Shown here: piece after piece, positions 52,265 through 61,789 of the stretch
How the letters are laid out: each line of letters opens with the position of its first letter
How positions within the stretch are numbered: the stretch's first letter is position 1
Origin: Burkholderiaceae bacterium
Lineage (GTDB): Bacteria > Pseudomonadota > Gammaproteobacteria > Burkholderiales > Burkholderiaceae_C
Assembly (NCBI GenBank): GCA_017856435.1
Contig: JAFMFB010000002.1
Span: 40,288-104,287 of the forward strand
Reading direction: 5' to 3'
DNA: 64,000 nucleotides
The notes under the pieces: model-generated
The model's database searches: none
Seen by the model: the letters and a program-made list of their open reading frames with translations, nothing else
What the model was told of the DNA's origin: nothing
Made by a program: the position numbers and the translations under genes

Positions 52265-53569
52265 CTAGACCTTGTTACTTCGCGCAAGCGGGGGATTTTT
52301 GGCAAAGTAGGCCTTGATCCCTTTGAGCAGCGCATCAGCCAGTTGCTCCTTGTAGGCCTCATTGTTGAGCTTGGCTTCCTCATCCGGGTTGCTGATGAAA
52401 CCGGCCTCTACCAGAACGCTGGGTATATCCGGGGCTTTCAAAACTGCAAACCCGGCTTGTTCCACCCGAGGTTTGTGCAGTTTGCCAACCTTGCCAATCT
52501 CTCCCAATAAGGAGCCACCAAGCTTCAGGCTGTCCTTAATCTGAGCGGTCGTGCTCATGTCAAGCAGTGCATGCATCACCTGCTTGTCCTTGGACTGAAT
52601 GTTGATGCCGCCGATCAGGTCGGCCTTGTTCTCTTTTGCAGCAATCCAGCGAGCTGCGCTGCTGGAGGCACCACCATGGCTCAGGGCAAAAACACTGGCG
52701 CCCTGAGGGCGGGCGGTGTAGAAGGCATCGGCGTGGATGCTGACGAACAGATCAGCCTGAACTTGCCTGGCCTTTTGCACGCGCACATGTAGAGGAACAA
52801 AATAATCTGCATCCCGGATCAGGTAAGCGCGCATCACATGCCCCTGAGTGCTGCTGGCATTGATTTGCTCGCGCAGACGGCGAGCCAGCGCCAGCACCAC
52901 ATCTTTTTCCTTAGTCCCGCCAGGGCCGATGGCGCCTGGATCCTCACCACCGTGGCCAGGGTCAATTGCAACAATGATCAGCCGCTCGGTTGTACTGGGC
53001 CGGGCTGCTGGAGCCGGTGAATTGGACTTCGCCTCGGGTTGCATCGGTCGCTGGGCCTGCTGTTGCATCAGATCACCCAGAGGATCAGCTTGTTTGCCCG
53101 ATGCAGGGGCCGGACTGTCCAGCCGATTGCGAATCAGGGATTCCAGCGGGTCGATAGCCTGGGCCGGGTAGAGATCAAGCACCAGGCGATGTTGGTAGGC
53201 CGCAATCGGTGGCAGGGTGAATACCTGCGGTGAAATGGCCAGCTTAAGGTCCAGCACAATTCGAACCACCGACGGCGCATTTTGGCCGACCCGCACGCCG
53301 GCAATATTGGGATCGTCAGACCGAACTTTGGCCACAATGTCCCGTAGGGTAGGGTTCAGCTCGATGCCTTCAATATCTACAGCAAGTCGGGGCGGATTGG
53401 GCACAAACAGCTGACGGGTGCTGAGGGCAGCATCAGATTCGATGGTCACGCGCGTGTAGTCTGCGGCCGGCCATACCCTAACAGCCAGAATGGTTGCCCC
53501 GCGGGCGATCTGAGCACTACCTAGAAGCAGCACCAGGCTGCCTTGCTGCAACAGCTTCCTGCGCTTCAA
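52265..53569 (-). CDS. amiC: N-acetylmuramoyl-L-alanine amidase with AMIN domain
   Basis: AMIN domain plus IVAIDPGHGGEDPGAIGPGGTKEKDVVLALARRL...SIHADAFYTARPQGASVFALS...VLVEAGFISNPDEE. Confidence 0.94.
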   Translation of the reverse strand: MKRRKLLQQGSLVLLLGSAQIARGATILAVRVWPAADYTRVTIESDAALSTRQLFVPNPPRLAVDIEGIELNPTLRDIVAKVRSDDPNIAGVRVGQNAPSVVRIVLDLKLAISPQVFTLPPIAAYQHRLVLDLYPAQAIDPLESLIRNRLDSPAPASGKQADPLGDLMQQQAQRPMQPEAKSNSPAPAARPSTTERLIIVAIDPGHGGEDPGAIGPGGTKEKDVVLALARRLREQINASSTQGHVMRAYLIRDADYFVPLHVRVQKARQVQADLFVSIHADAFYTARPQGASVFALSHGGASSSAARWIAAKENKADLIGGINIQSKDKQVMHALLDMSTTAQIKDSLKLGGSLLGEIGKVGKLHKPRVEQAGFAVLKAPDIPSVLVEAGFISNPDEEAKLNNEAYKEQLADALLKGIKAYFAKNPPLARSNKV

Positions 53570-54030
53570 GCAGCACCCCGGCCGTCAATATCGCTGATCA
53601 GTGAGCTGCCACTGGACGTGTTGGCCTTTAGCAGGACACGCCGGGTCTGGTCAGGCTCGACTTGCAGATCAACTTCCAGGTCAGCCTGCGGCAGGTAGCC
53701 CAGGGCTTTTTCTGGCCACTCCACCAGCTTTAATCCCGGGCTGGCAAAAATGTCCCTAAAACCAGCCTCTTCCCATTCCCTGGGGTCGTTGAAGCGGTAG
53801 AAATCAAAGTGCCAGATGTTCAGGTTGGGCAATTCATAGGGTTCAACCACCGCGTAGGTCGGACTTTTGATGCGGCCGGTGATTCCCAGCGCGCGCAGAA
53901 GGTAACGCACCAGGGTGGTTTTTCCAGCGCCCAGGTCACCATGGATTTTCACCAGGGCGTTCTTTAGCGCTGGCTGAGCGGCCAGTTGGGTGGCGAACCT
54001 CTGGGTGTCTTTTTCGTCAAGAAAAGACAA
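53566..54030 (-). CDS. tsaE: tRNA threonylcarbamoyladenosine biosynthesis ATPase TsaE
   Basis: IHGDLGAGKTTLVRYLLRALGITGRIKSPTYAVVEPYE...FDFYRFNDPREWEEAG; likely TTG start at 54030. Confidence 0.9.
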   Translation of the reverse strand: MSFLDEKDTQRFATQLAAQPALKNALVKIHGDLGAGKTTLVRYLLRALGITGRIKSPTYAVVEPYELPNLNIWHFDFYRFNDPREWEEAGFRDIFASPGLKLVEWPEKALGYLPQADLEVDLQVEPDQTRRVLLKANTSSGSSLISDIDGRGAA

Positions 54031-54051
54031 GGTTTTTACAATGCCTTGGTG

Positions 54052-55134
54052 ATGAACAACAGAACTCAATTCGTCTCTCAAATTCAGGACTGGGCCCGCG
54101 AACTTGGATTTTCCCAAATTGGCGTTGCCGGTGTCGACCTGAGCGAGGCCGAGCCCGGACTGCAGGACTGGCTTGCCCAGGGATTTCACGGCAGCATGGC
54201 CTATATGGCCGCACATGGTCTGAAGCGGGCCCGCCCAGCCGAACTCGTTCCTGGAACTGTCAGTGTGATCACGCTTTGCATGGATTATCTGCCCGTATCG
54301 ACCCCCCCAGACTGGCAGGCCTTGGAGTTGTCCCGCCTACAACAGCCAGAACGGGGTGTGATTTCTCTTTATGCACGTGGCAGGGATTATCACAAGGTAT
54401 TGCGCTCCCGGTTGCAGCAACTTGCCCAGCGGATCGCGCAACACCTGGGGCCGCTTGGCTATCGGGTCTTTACAGACTCGGCTCCGGTACTTGAGGCGGA
54501 GCTGGCAAGGCGCAGCGGTTTGGGTTGGCGCGGCAAGCACACCCTGGTGCTTAACCGCGAGGCCGGGTCCATGTTCTTTCTGGGTGAGATCTTCGTGGAC
54601 ATTTCCCTGCCAGAAACCCCGGCTGTGAGTGCGCATTGTGGTTCATGTGACGCCTGCATGAGCGTTTGCCCCACCCGCGCAATTGTGCAGCCCAATAAAC
54701 TGGACGCCAGGCGCTGTATTTCCTACCTGACGATTGAACATGCGGGTCCGATTCCCCTTGAGTTGCGGCCTCTGATTGGCAATCGGATCTACGGGTGTGA
54801 TGACTGTCAGCTGGTGTGCCCCTGGAACAAATATGCGCGGCGCCATGCGCTGCCAGATTTTGATGTGCGGGACGGCATGGTTGGTGCCACCCTTCTCAGC
54901 CTGTTTGGATGGTCTGAGGCTGAGTTCATGCAGCGAACCGAGGGCAGCCCGATTCGCAGAATTGGCTATTCGCGCTGGTTGCGCAATCTTGCAGTGGCCA
55001 TTGGCAACGCACTGAGGACGAACCCTGATCCAGACTTGATCGCAGCGCTGCAGCGCCGGGCCCAGGGATGTGACGCGCTGGTGCTGGAGCATGTTCATTG
55101 GGCCCTGGCGCAGGCTGACAGCGCACCCCATTAA
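54052..55134 (+). CDS. queG: Epoxyqueuosine reductase
   Basis: CGSCDACMSVCPTRAIVQPNKLDARRCISYLTIEHAGPIPLELRPLIGNRIYGCDDCQLVCPWNKYA; start trimmed to ATG 54052. Confidence 0.96.
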   Translation: MNNRTQFVSQIQDWARELGFSQIGVAGVDLSEAEPGLQDWLAQGFHGSMAYMAAHGLKRARPAELVPGTVSVITLCMDYLPVSTPPDWQALELSRLQQPERGVISLYARGRDYHKVLRSRLQQLAQRIAQHLGPLGYRVFTDSAPVLEAELARRSGLGWRGKHTLVLNREAGSMFFLGEIFVDISLPETPAVSAHCGSCDACMSVCPTRAIVQPNKLDARRCISYLTIEHAGPIPLELRPLIGNRIYGCDDCQLVCPWNKYARRHALPDFDVRDGMVGATLLSLFGWSEAEFMQRTEGSPIRRIGYSRWLRNLAVAIGNALRTNPDPDLIAALQRRAQGCDALVLEHVHWALAQADSAPH

Positions 55135-55200
55135 CGCTAATGCCTACAGGGCAAATCGGCGGCCTGCCATGTCCACAGAAGGCCGGCGGAGCGGATGGGC

Positions 55201-56124
55201 TCAGAAGCGGGAAAGCAGGGGTAACAACACACCCAGCGCAAACGGCAAGCTCAGCATGCCAAGCAGGGTGGAGAGGGTGACCAGGCCGGCTACGAAAGCC
55301 CCGTCATAGCCCATCTTGGTCGCCAACACATAGCTGCTGGAGGCGGTGGGCAAAGCTGAAAAACATAACAAGATGGTCGACTGAATTGCGTTGAGCTCAA
55401 AGCCCAGAGACAGTCCCAAAGCAACCAATGGCAGCAACAGGTGCCGGATGATGAGCAGCCCTGCGCTGAGCCCGCTCGCGGTGGTCAGAGTGCCTAGCCG
55501 CAAACCTGCACCGGCTGACATAAGCCCCAGCGCCACGGCAGCAGCACCAAGTCTGGTCGCTGTGGGTGCAAGCCAGATTGGCATCTGAAAATTCATCAGA
55601 TTGGCACTGACCCCCAGAAATGTGGCAATGATCAATGGATTGCGAGCCAACTCGCGCCATAAATTTCGCTGCGCATGCCGGGCCATCGGCCAGACTGCTC
55701 CAACATTCACCAGGGGAATGCAAAAGCCGATCAGGATGGCAATCATCAAAACGCCCTGTGTTCCGGCCAGCCGATCGGCCAGGGCCAGGGCAATATAGGA
55801 ATTGAACCGAAAAGAAACCTGCGCCCCCGCCGCATGCAACAGGGCGTCAACTGAATGACCCTGCCAGGAAAAAAATGGCAGGCTATAAGCTAGGGCAATT
55901 CCAGCCAGGCTCAGGATCAGGCCGGCCCCAATCAGGCTGGTAGCGACCGAGAGATCGAGCGGGCTGCGTACGATACTGTGAAAAAGCAGTACGGGAAACA
56001 GAAAATAGTAAACCAGTGTTTCGACCTGCTCCCAGACGGTCCGGTTAAGTGCTGTGTGCCGACAGACCAGATAGCCGCACAGAATGAGAAAAAAATCTGG
56101 AAACAGAAGCTGTGCGTAGTTCAC
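55201..56124 (-). CDS. AEC family transporter (auxin efflux carrier)
   Basis: 10-TM AEC protein; probable GTG start at 56124 (VNYAQLLFPDFFLILCGYLVCRH). Confidence 0.88.
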   Translation of the reverse strand: MNYAQLLFPDFFLILCGYLVCRHTALNRTVWEQVETLVYYFLFPVLLFHSIVRSPLDLSVATSLIGAGLILSLAGIALAYSLPFFSWQGHSVDALLHAAGAQVSFRFNSYIALALADRLAGTQGVLMIAILIGFCIPLVNVGAVWPMARHAQRNLWRELARNPLIIATFLGVSANLMNFQMPIWLAPTATRLGAAAVALGLMSAGAGLRLGTLTTASGLSAGLLIIRHLLLPLVALGLSLGFELNAIQSTILLCFSALPTASSSYVLATKMGYDGAFVAGLVTLSTLLGMLSLPFALGVLLPLLSRF

Positions 56125-56143
56125 TATGGCAAGGATATCAGCT

Positions 56144-56893
56144 TCAGCTCGTAGACCAGCTTCGCAAGACCAGGTTGATGCCGCTGGCAAGCAGTAACAG
56201 CCAGATGATTCGCTTGGCCAATGACAACTCGATGCGTGTGTGCAGCCTGGCCCCTAAAAAATAGCCCGCCAATGCACAGGGAAGCAGAATGAAGGCCAGA
56301 GCCAGCAAACCTTGTTGGGCATAAAACCCGCTGCCTGCAAACATTAGCAAACGTGCCAGAGCAGTCCCGAAAATCAACAAGCCCAAAGTGGCGCGTAAAA
56401 CATGCACCAATTCAATCCGTCGTGCCAGATAGATGGCGTAGATGGGCCCACCTGTACCGTAAAGTGCGGTGAAGGCACCACCGACCAGACCAGTCAGTCC
56501 AACCCACCGAGGTGAAATTTGCACAGGATTGGGCTGACTCAGAAGGCTCCAGCTGGCGTAGCCCAGCACAAAAAGTCCGAGGCCGAGAATCAGCCAGCGT
56601 TCCGGAGCAAAAGCCAGCAAGGGAACCCCAATGGCCATGCCCAGCAAAAGAAAGGGCAACAGACGTTTGATTTCACTCCAGTCGGCCTGATGACGATACT
56701 TCAGGCCCAACAACAGGCCGGTGCAGACATCAAACACCAGCATCATGGGTACCGCAAAACGCAGGGAAAAAAAATGAGCCAGAAGGGGCAGGCCGACTAT
56801 CACCGCGCCAAATCCCGTCAAGCCATACACGGCATAGGCCAGCGTGACAATCATTGCCGGTCCCAGCATCGCGCCCCAGGAAAGCTCAAGCAT
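56144..56893 (-). CDS. TauE/SafE (TSUP) family permease
   Basis: YGLTGFGAVIVGLPLLAHFFSLRFAVPMMLVFDV...GLTGLVGGAFTALYGTGGPIYAIYL. Confidence 0.9.
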   Translation of the reverse strand: MLELSWGAMLGPAMIVTLAYAVYGLTGFGAVIVGLPLLAHFFSLRFAVPMMLVFDVCTGLLLGLKYRHQADWSEIKRLLPFLLLGMAIGVPLLAFAPERWLILGLGLFVLGYASWSLLSQPNPVQISPRWVGLTGLVGGAFTALYGTGGPIYAIYLARRIELVHVLRATLGLLIFGTALARLLMFAGSGFYAQQGLLALAFILLPCALAGYFLGARLHTRIELSLAKRIIWLLLLASGINLVLRSWSTS

Positions 56894-56909
56894 TGGTTGA
56901 TTTAAGAAA

Positions 56910-58544
56910 TCAATACCTGATCTGGGGCGCAGGCAAACCTTCGATCATCACATTCAGCAGAGCAGGCAAGCCACTGGAGCGAGCCTGTTCAAGGGCTGAA
57001 TTCATTTGCGTGGCCTGGGTAATACGTTCGCCGTGGCCACCAAAGGCACGGGCTACTGCACCGTAGTCTGTGGCCTGTAATTCACAGCCAATCAGGCGGT
57101 CGGGGCCATAGTCTCGCATTTGGATTTGATACTCAGCATTCCAGCGGGCATCGTTGCCAATCACGGCAAGCAGCGGCAGGCCATAGCGAACTGCGGTGTC
57201 AAATTCACTGATGTGAAAACCAACCGTACCGTCGCCCATCACCGCAACGACAGGTACATCGGGTAAAGCGCAGCGTGCCCCCAGTCCCAGCGACAAGGCC
57301 GATCCAATTGAACCGGCGACACCATTGACGATCCGGTTGGGCGCATTCAGGCAGGCCATCGCCCACTGACCGATTTCTCCCCCATCGATCACCAGGACAG
57401 CATCCGGATGACTGTCCAGCACCCGTTGCAGTGGTCGCAGCATCTCTACCGGGTGGAGCCGCTCGGGTACGCCCGAGGTGGCCTCATTCCAGGCGGGAGG
57501 TCGCCAAGCCAGGGCTGCTCGAACTTCAGCAAGCCATTCTTTGTTGTGATGTGGACGCGCTGCCTGCCGCAGTGAACCGATGGCCGAGAAGGGGTCGGCT
57601 TCGTGACTGCCAAGCAATCGATCGCCCAGGGCTTTGCGTGAACGTTCGATCTCGCTCACGTCAGGATCGATTTGATACACCCTGGCATCGGCCATGATGG
57701 CCGGCGATTGTCCAAACTTGAGGGTGAAGTCCAGACGCTTGTTTAAAAGCAGGAGGCAATCCGAACGCATCAAGACCTGCGCATAAGCCCCAAGACTGGG
57801 GTCAGCGATACCGCGGGGGCTTTCCATGCCAATGACGGGAATTTCGCAGGCCGCTTCAAGCCTTGCCAGTTCCAAACGCCCTGTCCTTGAAAGACAGGCC
57901 GGACCTGCCAGGATCAAGGGCCGCTGCGCGCGTGCGAGCACCTGGATTAGATCTGTAGCGGTATCGGGTTTCAGGGGCTGCACCAATGGATTGAAGTCGG
58001 CCGGGATAGCCGGCTGAGCCGAAGTCAGTGCATCCAGCACATCGTTTGGCAAATTCAAATTGACAGGCCCGGGGCGACCCGACAAGGCGATTCGAATGGC
58101 TTTGGCAAGATCTGCAGCCAGGTTGTCGGCGCTATTACAGGTCCAGGCGGCCTTGCAGACTGGCGCGGCCATGGCGGCTTGAGCCATCTCCTGAAAGGCG
58201 CCCATGCCAAGCTGGTTGATCGGGGCATGGCCTGACAGCAGAATCACCGGCGATTCGGCCATCTGGGCGGTGTAAAGAGCGGACACCGCATTGGCATGGC
58301 CGGGCCCTCCAGTGACCAGAGCGATCCCTGGCCCCCCGGTCAGTCGTGCCCAGGCATCGGCCATGTGTACAGCTGCAGCCTCATGGCGGGTATGAATTAG
58401 CTCGATGTCCCTGCCCAGGGTGGCATCAAACACCGGCATGATGTGATTGCCTGAGAGGGTAAAAATTCGTGTCACTCCGGCAGATTGAAGCGACTTAACC
58501 AGCAGGTCACTGCCACGCATGGAAGTTGAAGTCATGTCAGGCAA
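56910..58544 (-). CDS. Thiamine pyrophosphate-binding enzyme (acetolactate synthase-like)
   Basis: IFTLSGNHIMPVFDATLGRDIELIHTRHEAAAVHMADAWARLTG; GDGTVGFHISEFDTAVRYGLPLLAVIGNDARWN. Confidence 0.92.
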   Translation of the reverse strand: MPDMTSTSMRGSDLLVKSLQSAGVTRIFTLSGNHIMPVFDATLGRDIELIHTRHEAAAVHMADAWARLTGGPGIALVTGGPGHANAVSALYTAQMAESPVILLSGHAPINQLGMGAFQEMAQAAMAAPVCKAAWTCNSADNLAADLAKAIRIALSGRPGPVNLNLPNDVLDALTSAQPAIPADFNPLVQPLKPDTATDLIQVLARAQRPLILAGPACLSRTGRLELARLEAACEIPVIGMESPRGIADPSLGAYAQVLMRSDCLLLLNKRLDFTLKFGQSPAIMADARVYQIDPDVSEIERSRKALGDRLLGSHEADPFSAIGSLRQAARPHHNKEWLAEVRAALAWRPPAWNEATSGVPERLHPVEMLRPLQRVLDSHPDAVLVIDGGEIGQWAMACLNAPNRIVNGVAGSIGSALSLGLGARCALPDVPVVAVMGDGTVGFHISEFDTAVRYGLPLLAVIGNDARWNAEYQIQMRDYGPDRLIGCELQATDYGAVARAFGGHGERITQATQMNSALEQARSSGLPALLNVMIEGLPAPQIRY

Positions 58545-60268
58545 GCTGTTTCTCCACTTAATAGGGTTTGGCCCGGTGCAACCCGGGTAAAACGAACGGG
58601 CTCACGGTGCATGGCCAAGCCCTTGCTGTGTTGGGTCACCACGATGTAGCTCGAACTTGGCAGGTCACCCGCCGCTGGAAAATCTTCTCGGTAATGTGCG
58701 CCCCGGGAATCTTCACGCGCCAGGGCGGCAGTGGCAATCACCCGGCTGACAGCAATCAGGTTTCGCAGGTTCAGCCAGTCATGCCAGCTCAGGTTGAAGG
58801 CCCGGTCGCCATCACTGACACCGCAATTTGCCAGTTGAGCGTCCAATTCATCCAGCGTGTTGAGGGCACGCTGCAAACCGGCAGCATCACGCAGAATTCC
58901 GACGTCCTGCCACATGCACTCATACAGGGCTTCCCGAACGGCATTTTGATCACCTGCCGTCTTGCTAAAAGGGGCCAGATGACACTGGATACTGGCGGAG
59001 ATGGCATTTTCGTCAGGTGACCGTAAGCTACCGTGTTGCCGCACCCAGGCTGCCATGGCGTCACCGGCAATGCCGCCAAACACCGTCGAATTGGCCACAC
59101 CATTGCCACCCAGCCGGTTGGCGCCATGGACGCCGCCGGTGTCTTCACCGGCAGCAAACAACCCGTTGAGGGCGGTGCTGCAGTCCACATTGAAGACCAC
59201 GCCGCCCATCATGTAGTGTGCGGTTGGAACAACTTCGACCAGTCCTGCGGCCAGATCGAATCCGCAATCGGCGCAACGTTCGACCATGCCCTTGAATTCC
59301 TTGCGAACCCGCTGCGGTCCGAGGTGAGACATTTGTATGTAAACGCCCCCATTGGGTGTGGTGCGACCGGCCCGCATTTCAGAAAAGATCGAGCGGGAAA
59401 CAATGTCGCGGGTGGCCCGCTCCAGCCGAGGATCGTAGCGGTCCATGAAGCGCTGCCGATCACCGTTGAGAAGATAGCCGCCAGAGCCGCGCAGGCCTTC
59501 TTCCAGCACGGTGCCGGTCATGCGGGTACCAGTACCGGCCAACAGGCCGGTCGGGTGGAATTGAACCATCTCCATATCGCGCAGGGCCAGGCCAGCGCGC
59601 AGGGCCATGGCCAAACCATCGCAGCTCTTATCGCCCGAGGGGGTGTGGAATTTGTACATGGTGGGACCACCACCAGTGGCCAGCAAGACAGCCTTGGCTT
59701 GAACAAATACAAATTCGCCTTCCCGCATGTCAATCATCAGCACCCCCGCCAAGGCGGTGCCATCTTGCGTCTTGATCAACTCGACGGCACGATGCTCCTC
59801 GAGCCGATCTATGCCTCGGGCCCAGACTTGTTCGGCCAGTCGGTTAATGATTTCGATACCGGTCAGGTCTCCCTTGTGGACGGTGCGGTCAAAGGTCTGG
59901 CCTGCGAAAGCCTTCTGGTGGACAGTACCGTCCGGGTTGCGGTCAAAGAAACAGCCCAGCTCGTTTTCCAGTTCATGGATTCTTTCAACGGCGCCGGTCA
60001 CCAGTGTCCAGGCCAGATCCTGGTCAGACAGCCACTTGCTCCCTTCGATCGTGTCCATGAAATGCCGCTCGACCGAGTCTGCTTCGGACAGAGCTACGTT
60101 GTAGCCGCCTTGCACCATGCGGGTACAGCCGCACTTGCCCAGCAGACCCTTGACGGCTACCGTGATTTGTAATTCAGGCGCCGCCTGATGGGCGTGCAGT
60201 GCAGCAAATAGACCGGCACCGCCGGAACCCAGGATGAGAATATCAGTCTGCAGGCGTCGGATGGTCAT
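58532..60268 (-). CDS. Fumarate reductase/succinate dehydrogenase-type flavoprotein
   Basis: GSGGAGLFAALHA, MVQGGYNVAL, MVQFHPTGLL, PTAHYMMGGV, GANRLGGNGVANSTVFG. Confidence 0.92.
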   Translation of the reverse strand: MTIRRLQTDILILGSGGAGLFAALHAHQAAPELQITVAVKGLLGKCGCTRMVQGGYNVALSEADSVERHFMDTIEGSKWLSDQDLAWTLVTGAVERIHELENELGCFFDRNPDGTVHQKAFAGQTFDRTVHKGDLTGIEIINRLAEQVWARGIDRLEEHRAVELIKTQDGTALAGVLMIDMREGEFVFVQAKAVLLATGGGPTMYKFHTPSGDKSCDGLAMALRAGLALRDMEMVQFHPTGLLAGTGTRMTGTVLEEGLRGSGGYLLNGDRQRFMDRYDPRLERATRDIVSRSIFSEMRAGRTTPNGGVYIQMSHLGPQRVRKEFKGMVERCADCGFDLAAGLVEVVPTAHYMMGGVVFNVDCSTALNGLFAAGEDTGGVHGANRLGGNGVANSTVFGGIAGDAMAAWVRQHGSLRSPDENAISASIQCHLAPFSKTAGDQNAVREALYECMWQDVGILRDAAGLQRALNTLDELDAQLANCGVSDGDRAFNLSWHDWLNLRNLIAVSRVIATAALAREDSRGAHYREDFPAAGDLPSSSYIVVTQHSKGLAMHREPVRFTRVAPGQTLLSGETACLT

Positions 60269-60879
60269 GCGTTGTGGACTCCCAGGCTGGCCAGTACTTC
60301 GGCTCGCTTGTCGGCCTGATTTTTCTTGAGGTTGGCATACAGACTTTGTCCATGACTGTCCATAGCGACCAGCAGCGGTCCAAAGTCACGAATTCGAAAG
60401 CGCCAGAGAGATTCCGGATTGAGATCATCCAGATCGACATCCTCGATTTGTTCAATCCAGGTTGTCTCCAGGGCGGCTGTACCACCCACAATGGCCAGAT
60501 AGACGCCGCCAAGTTCCTCAAATGCCTTGAGTGAGCCTTCGCGCAGTCCACCTTTGCCGATGATGGCGCGCACGCCGTAGTCCTGCATGAGCGGACGGGT
60601 GAAACGTTCCATACGGTCAGAGGTCGTGGTGCCAATGCAGACCGGTTGGTAGCCTACGGGGTTGTCTGCCGAGGGTTCGACCTTGCGGACATTGGGTGCC
60701 GTATGGATGACTGCATGGCCGCGCAGATCAAAGTGCGTCTTGCGGCCACGGTCAAACATATGAATCTGGGTGGCATCGCGTATGCCGAAGAGGGTGTCCT
60801 GCAGTGTTACCGTGTCATTGATACGCAGTTGACGCGCCTGTTGTTCGGTGATGGGCATCGACAATTCGTAGTGAGCCAT
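60265..60879 (-). CDS. Class I fumarase/tartrate dehydratase beta subunit
   Basis: LRINDTVTLQDTLFGIRDATQIHMFDRG...PVCIGTTTSDRMERF...AIIGKGGL; ATGA overlap with FrdA-like gene. Confidence 0.93.
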   Translation of the reverse strand: MAHYELSMPITEQQARQLRINDTVTLQDTLFGIRDATQIHMFDRGRKTHFDLRGHAVIHTAPNVRKVEPSADNPVGYQPVCIGTTTSDRMERFTRPLMQDYGVRAIIGKGGLREGSLKAFEELGGVYLAIVGGTAALETTWIEQIEDVDLDDLNPESLWRFRIRDFGPLLVAMDSHGQSLYANLKKNQADKRAEVLASLGVHNA

Positions 60880-60888
60880 GGGCTTGCC

Positions 60889-61764
60889 TTAAAAACCGTA
60901 ACTGATGCCGGCAGGGTTGAAGGTGGCCCGGGCGCGTCGCGCCGAATGGCATTGCATATTGACCGCGACTGGATTCATGGTGATGTGCGTGGCAGCCAGT
61001 TCAATTTGCACCGCAAAAGCAGTGGCATCACCCCCCAACCCTTGGGGCCCGACGCCCAGGCGGTTGACCGCTGCAGAGAGGTCAGTCTCAAGCTGCTGAC
61101 CCAGTGGGTCATTGCAGCGAGACCCCAGGGGCCGGGTGGCGGCCCGCTTGGCCAGTGCGACACAAAGATCAGAAGTCCCGCCAATGCCAACGCCCACGAT
61201 GGTCGGTGGGCAGGTTTTACCACCAGCAGCCAGTACACAATCGATCACAAAAGTCTTGATGGCGTCGATGCCTTCAGCGGGAATCGCCATCTTGAGGAAG
61301 GAGTTATTTTCTGACCCGCTTCCCTTTGGGATCATTTCTATTTCCAGGGTCTTGGGGGTGTCGATAAAGTCGATATGGATCACCGGCACTTCAATGCCAC
61401 AGGAACTATGTTCGTTGATGCGTGAAAGCGGATGCACGACTGAAGAACGAAGAGGATGCTCACGCGTGGCCCGCTCACATCCGCGACGAATTGCCATCTT
61501 GAGTGAGTGCCCGTCCACTTCAACACCCGGCCCAATCGACAGGTTGTAGATGGGAATCCCGGTGTCCTGACATAGCAGGTTGTCTCCGCTTTCAGCCACC
61601 TGGATATTTTTGACCATGGTCGCCAGCACGCGTTTGGCGGTGGAGTCGGTTTCCACTTGGTCCAGTCGGGACAGCCCCTCCTTGATGTCCGGCGGCAGAT
61701 GCTTCAGTGAACGGACATATAACTCCTTGGCAGCTTCTTCAACTGCCATCAGGTCTATCTTCAT
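60889..61764 (-). CDS. Class I fumarase/tartrate dehydratase alpha subunit
   Basis: LLCQDTGIPIYNLSIGPGVEVDG...AAGGKTCPPTIVGVGIGGTSDLCVALAKRAATRPLG. Confidence 0.93.
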   Translation of the reverse strand: MKIDLMAVEEAAKELYVRSLKHLPPDIKEGLSRLDQVETDSTAKRVLATMVKNIQVAESGDNLLCQDTGIPIYNLSIGPGVEVDGHSLKMAIRRGCERATREHPLRSSVVHPLSRINEHSSCGIEVPVIHIDFIDTPKTLEIEMIPKGSGSENNSFLKMAIPAEGIDAIKTFVIDCVLAAGGKTCPPTIVGVGIGGTSDLCVALAKRAATRPLGSRCNDPLGQQLETDLSAAVNRLGVGPQGLGGDATAFAVQIELAATHITMNPVAVNMQCHSARRARATFNPAGISYGF

Positions 61765-61789
61765 ACAAGCGCTTTAAGGCTAGGTTGGC

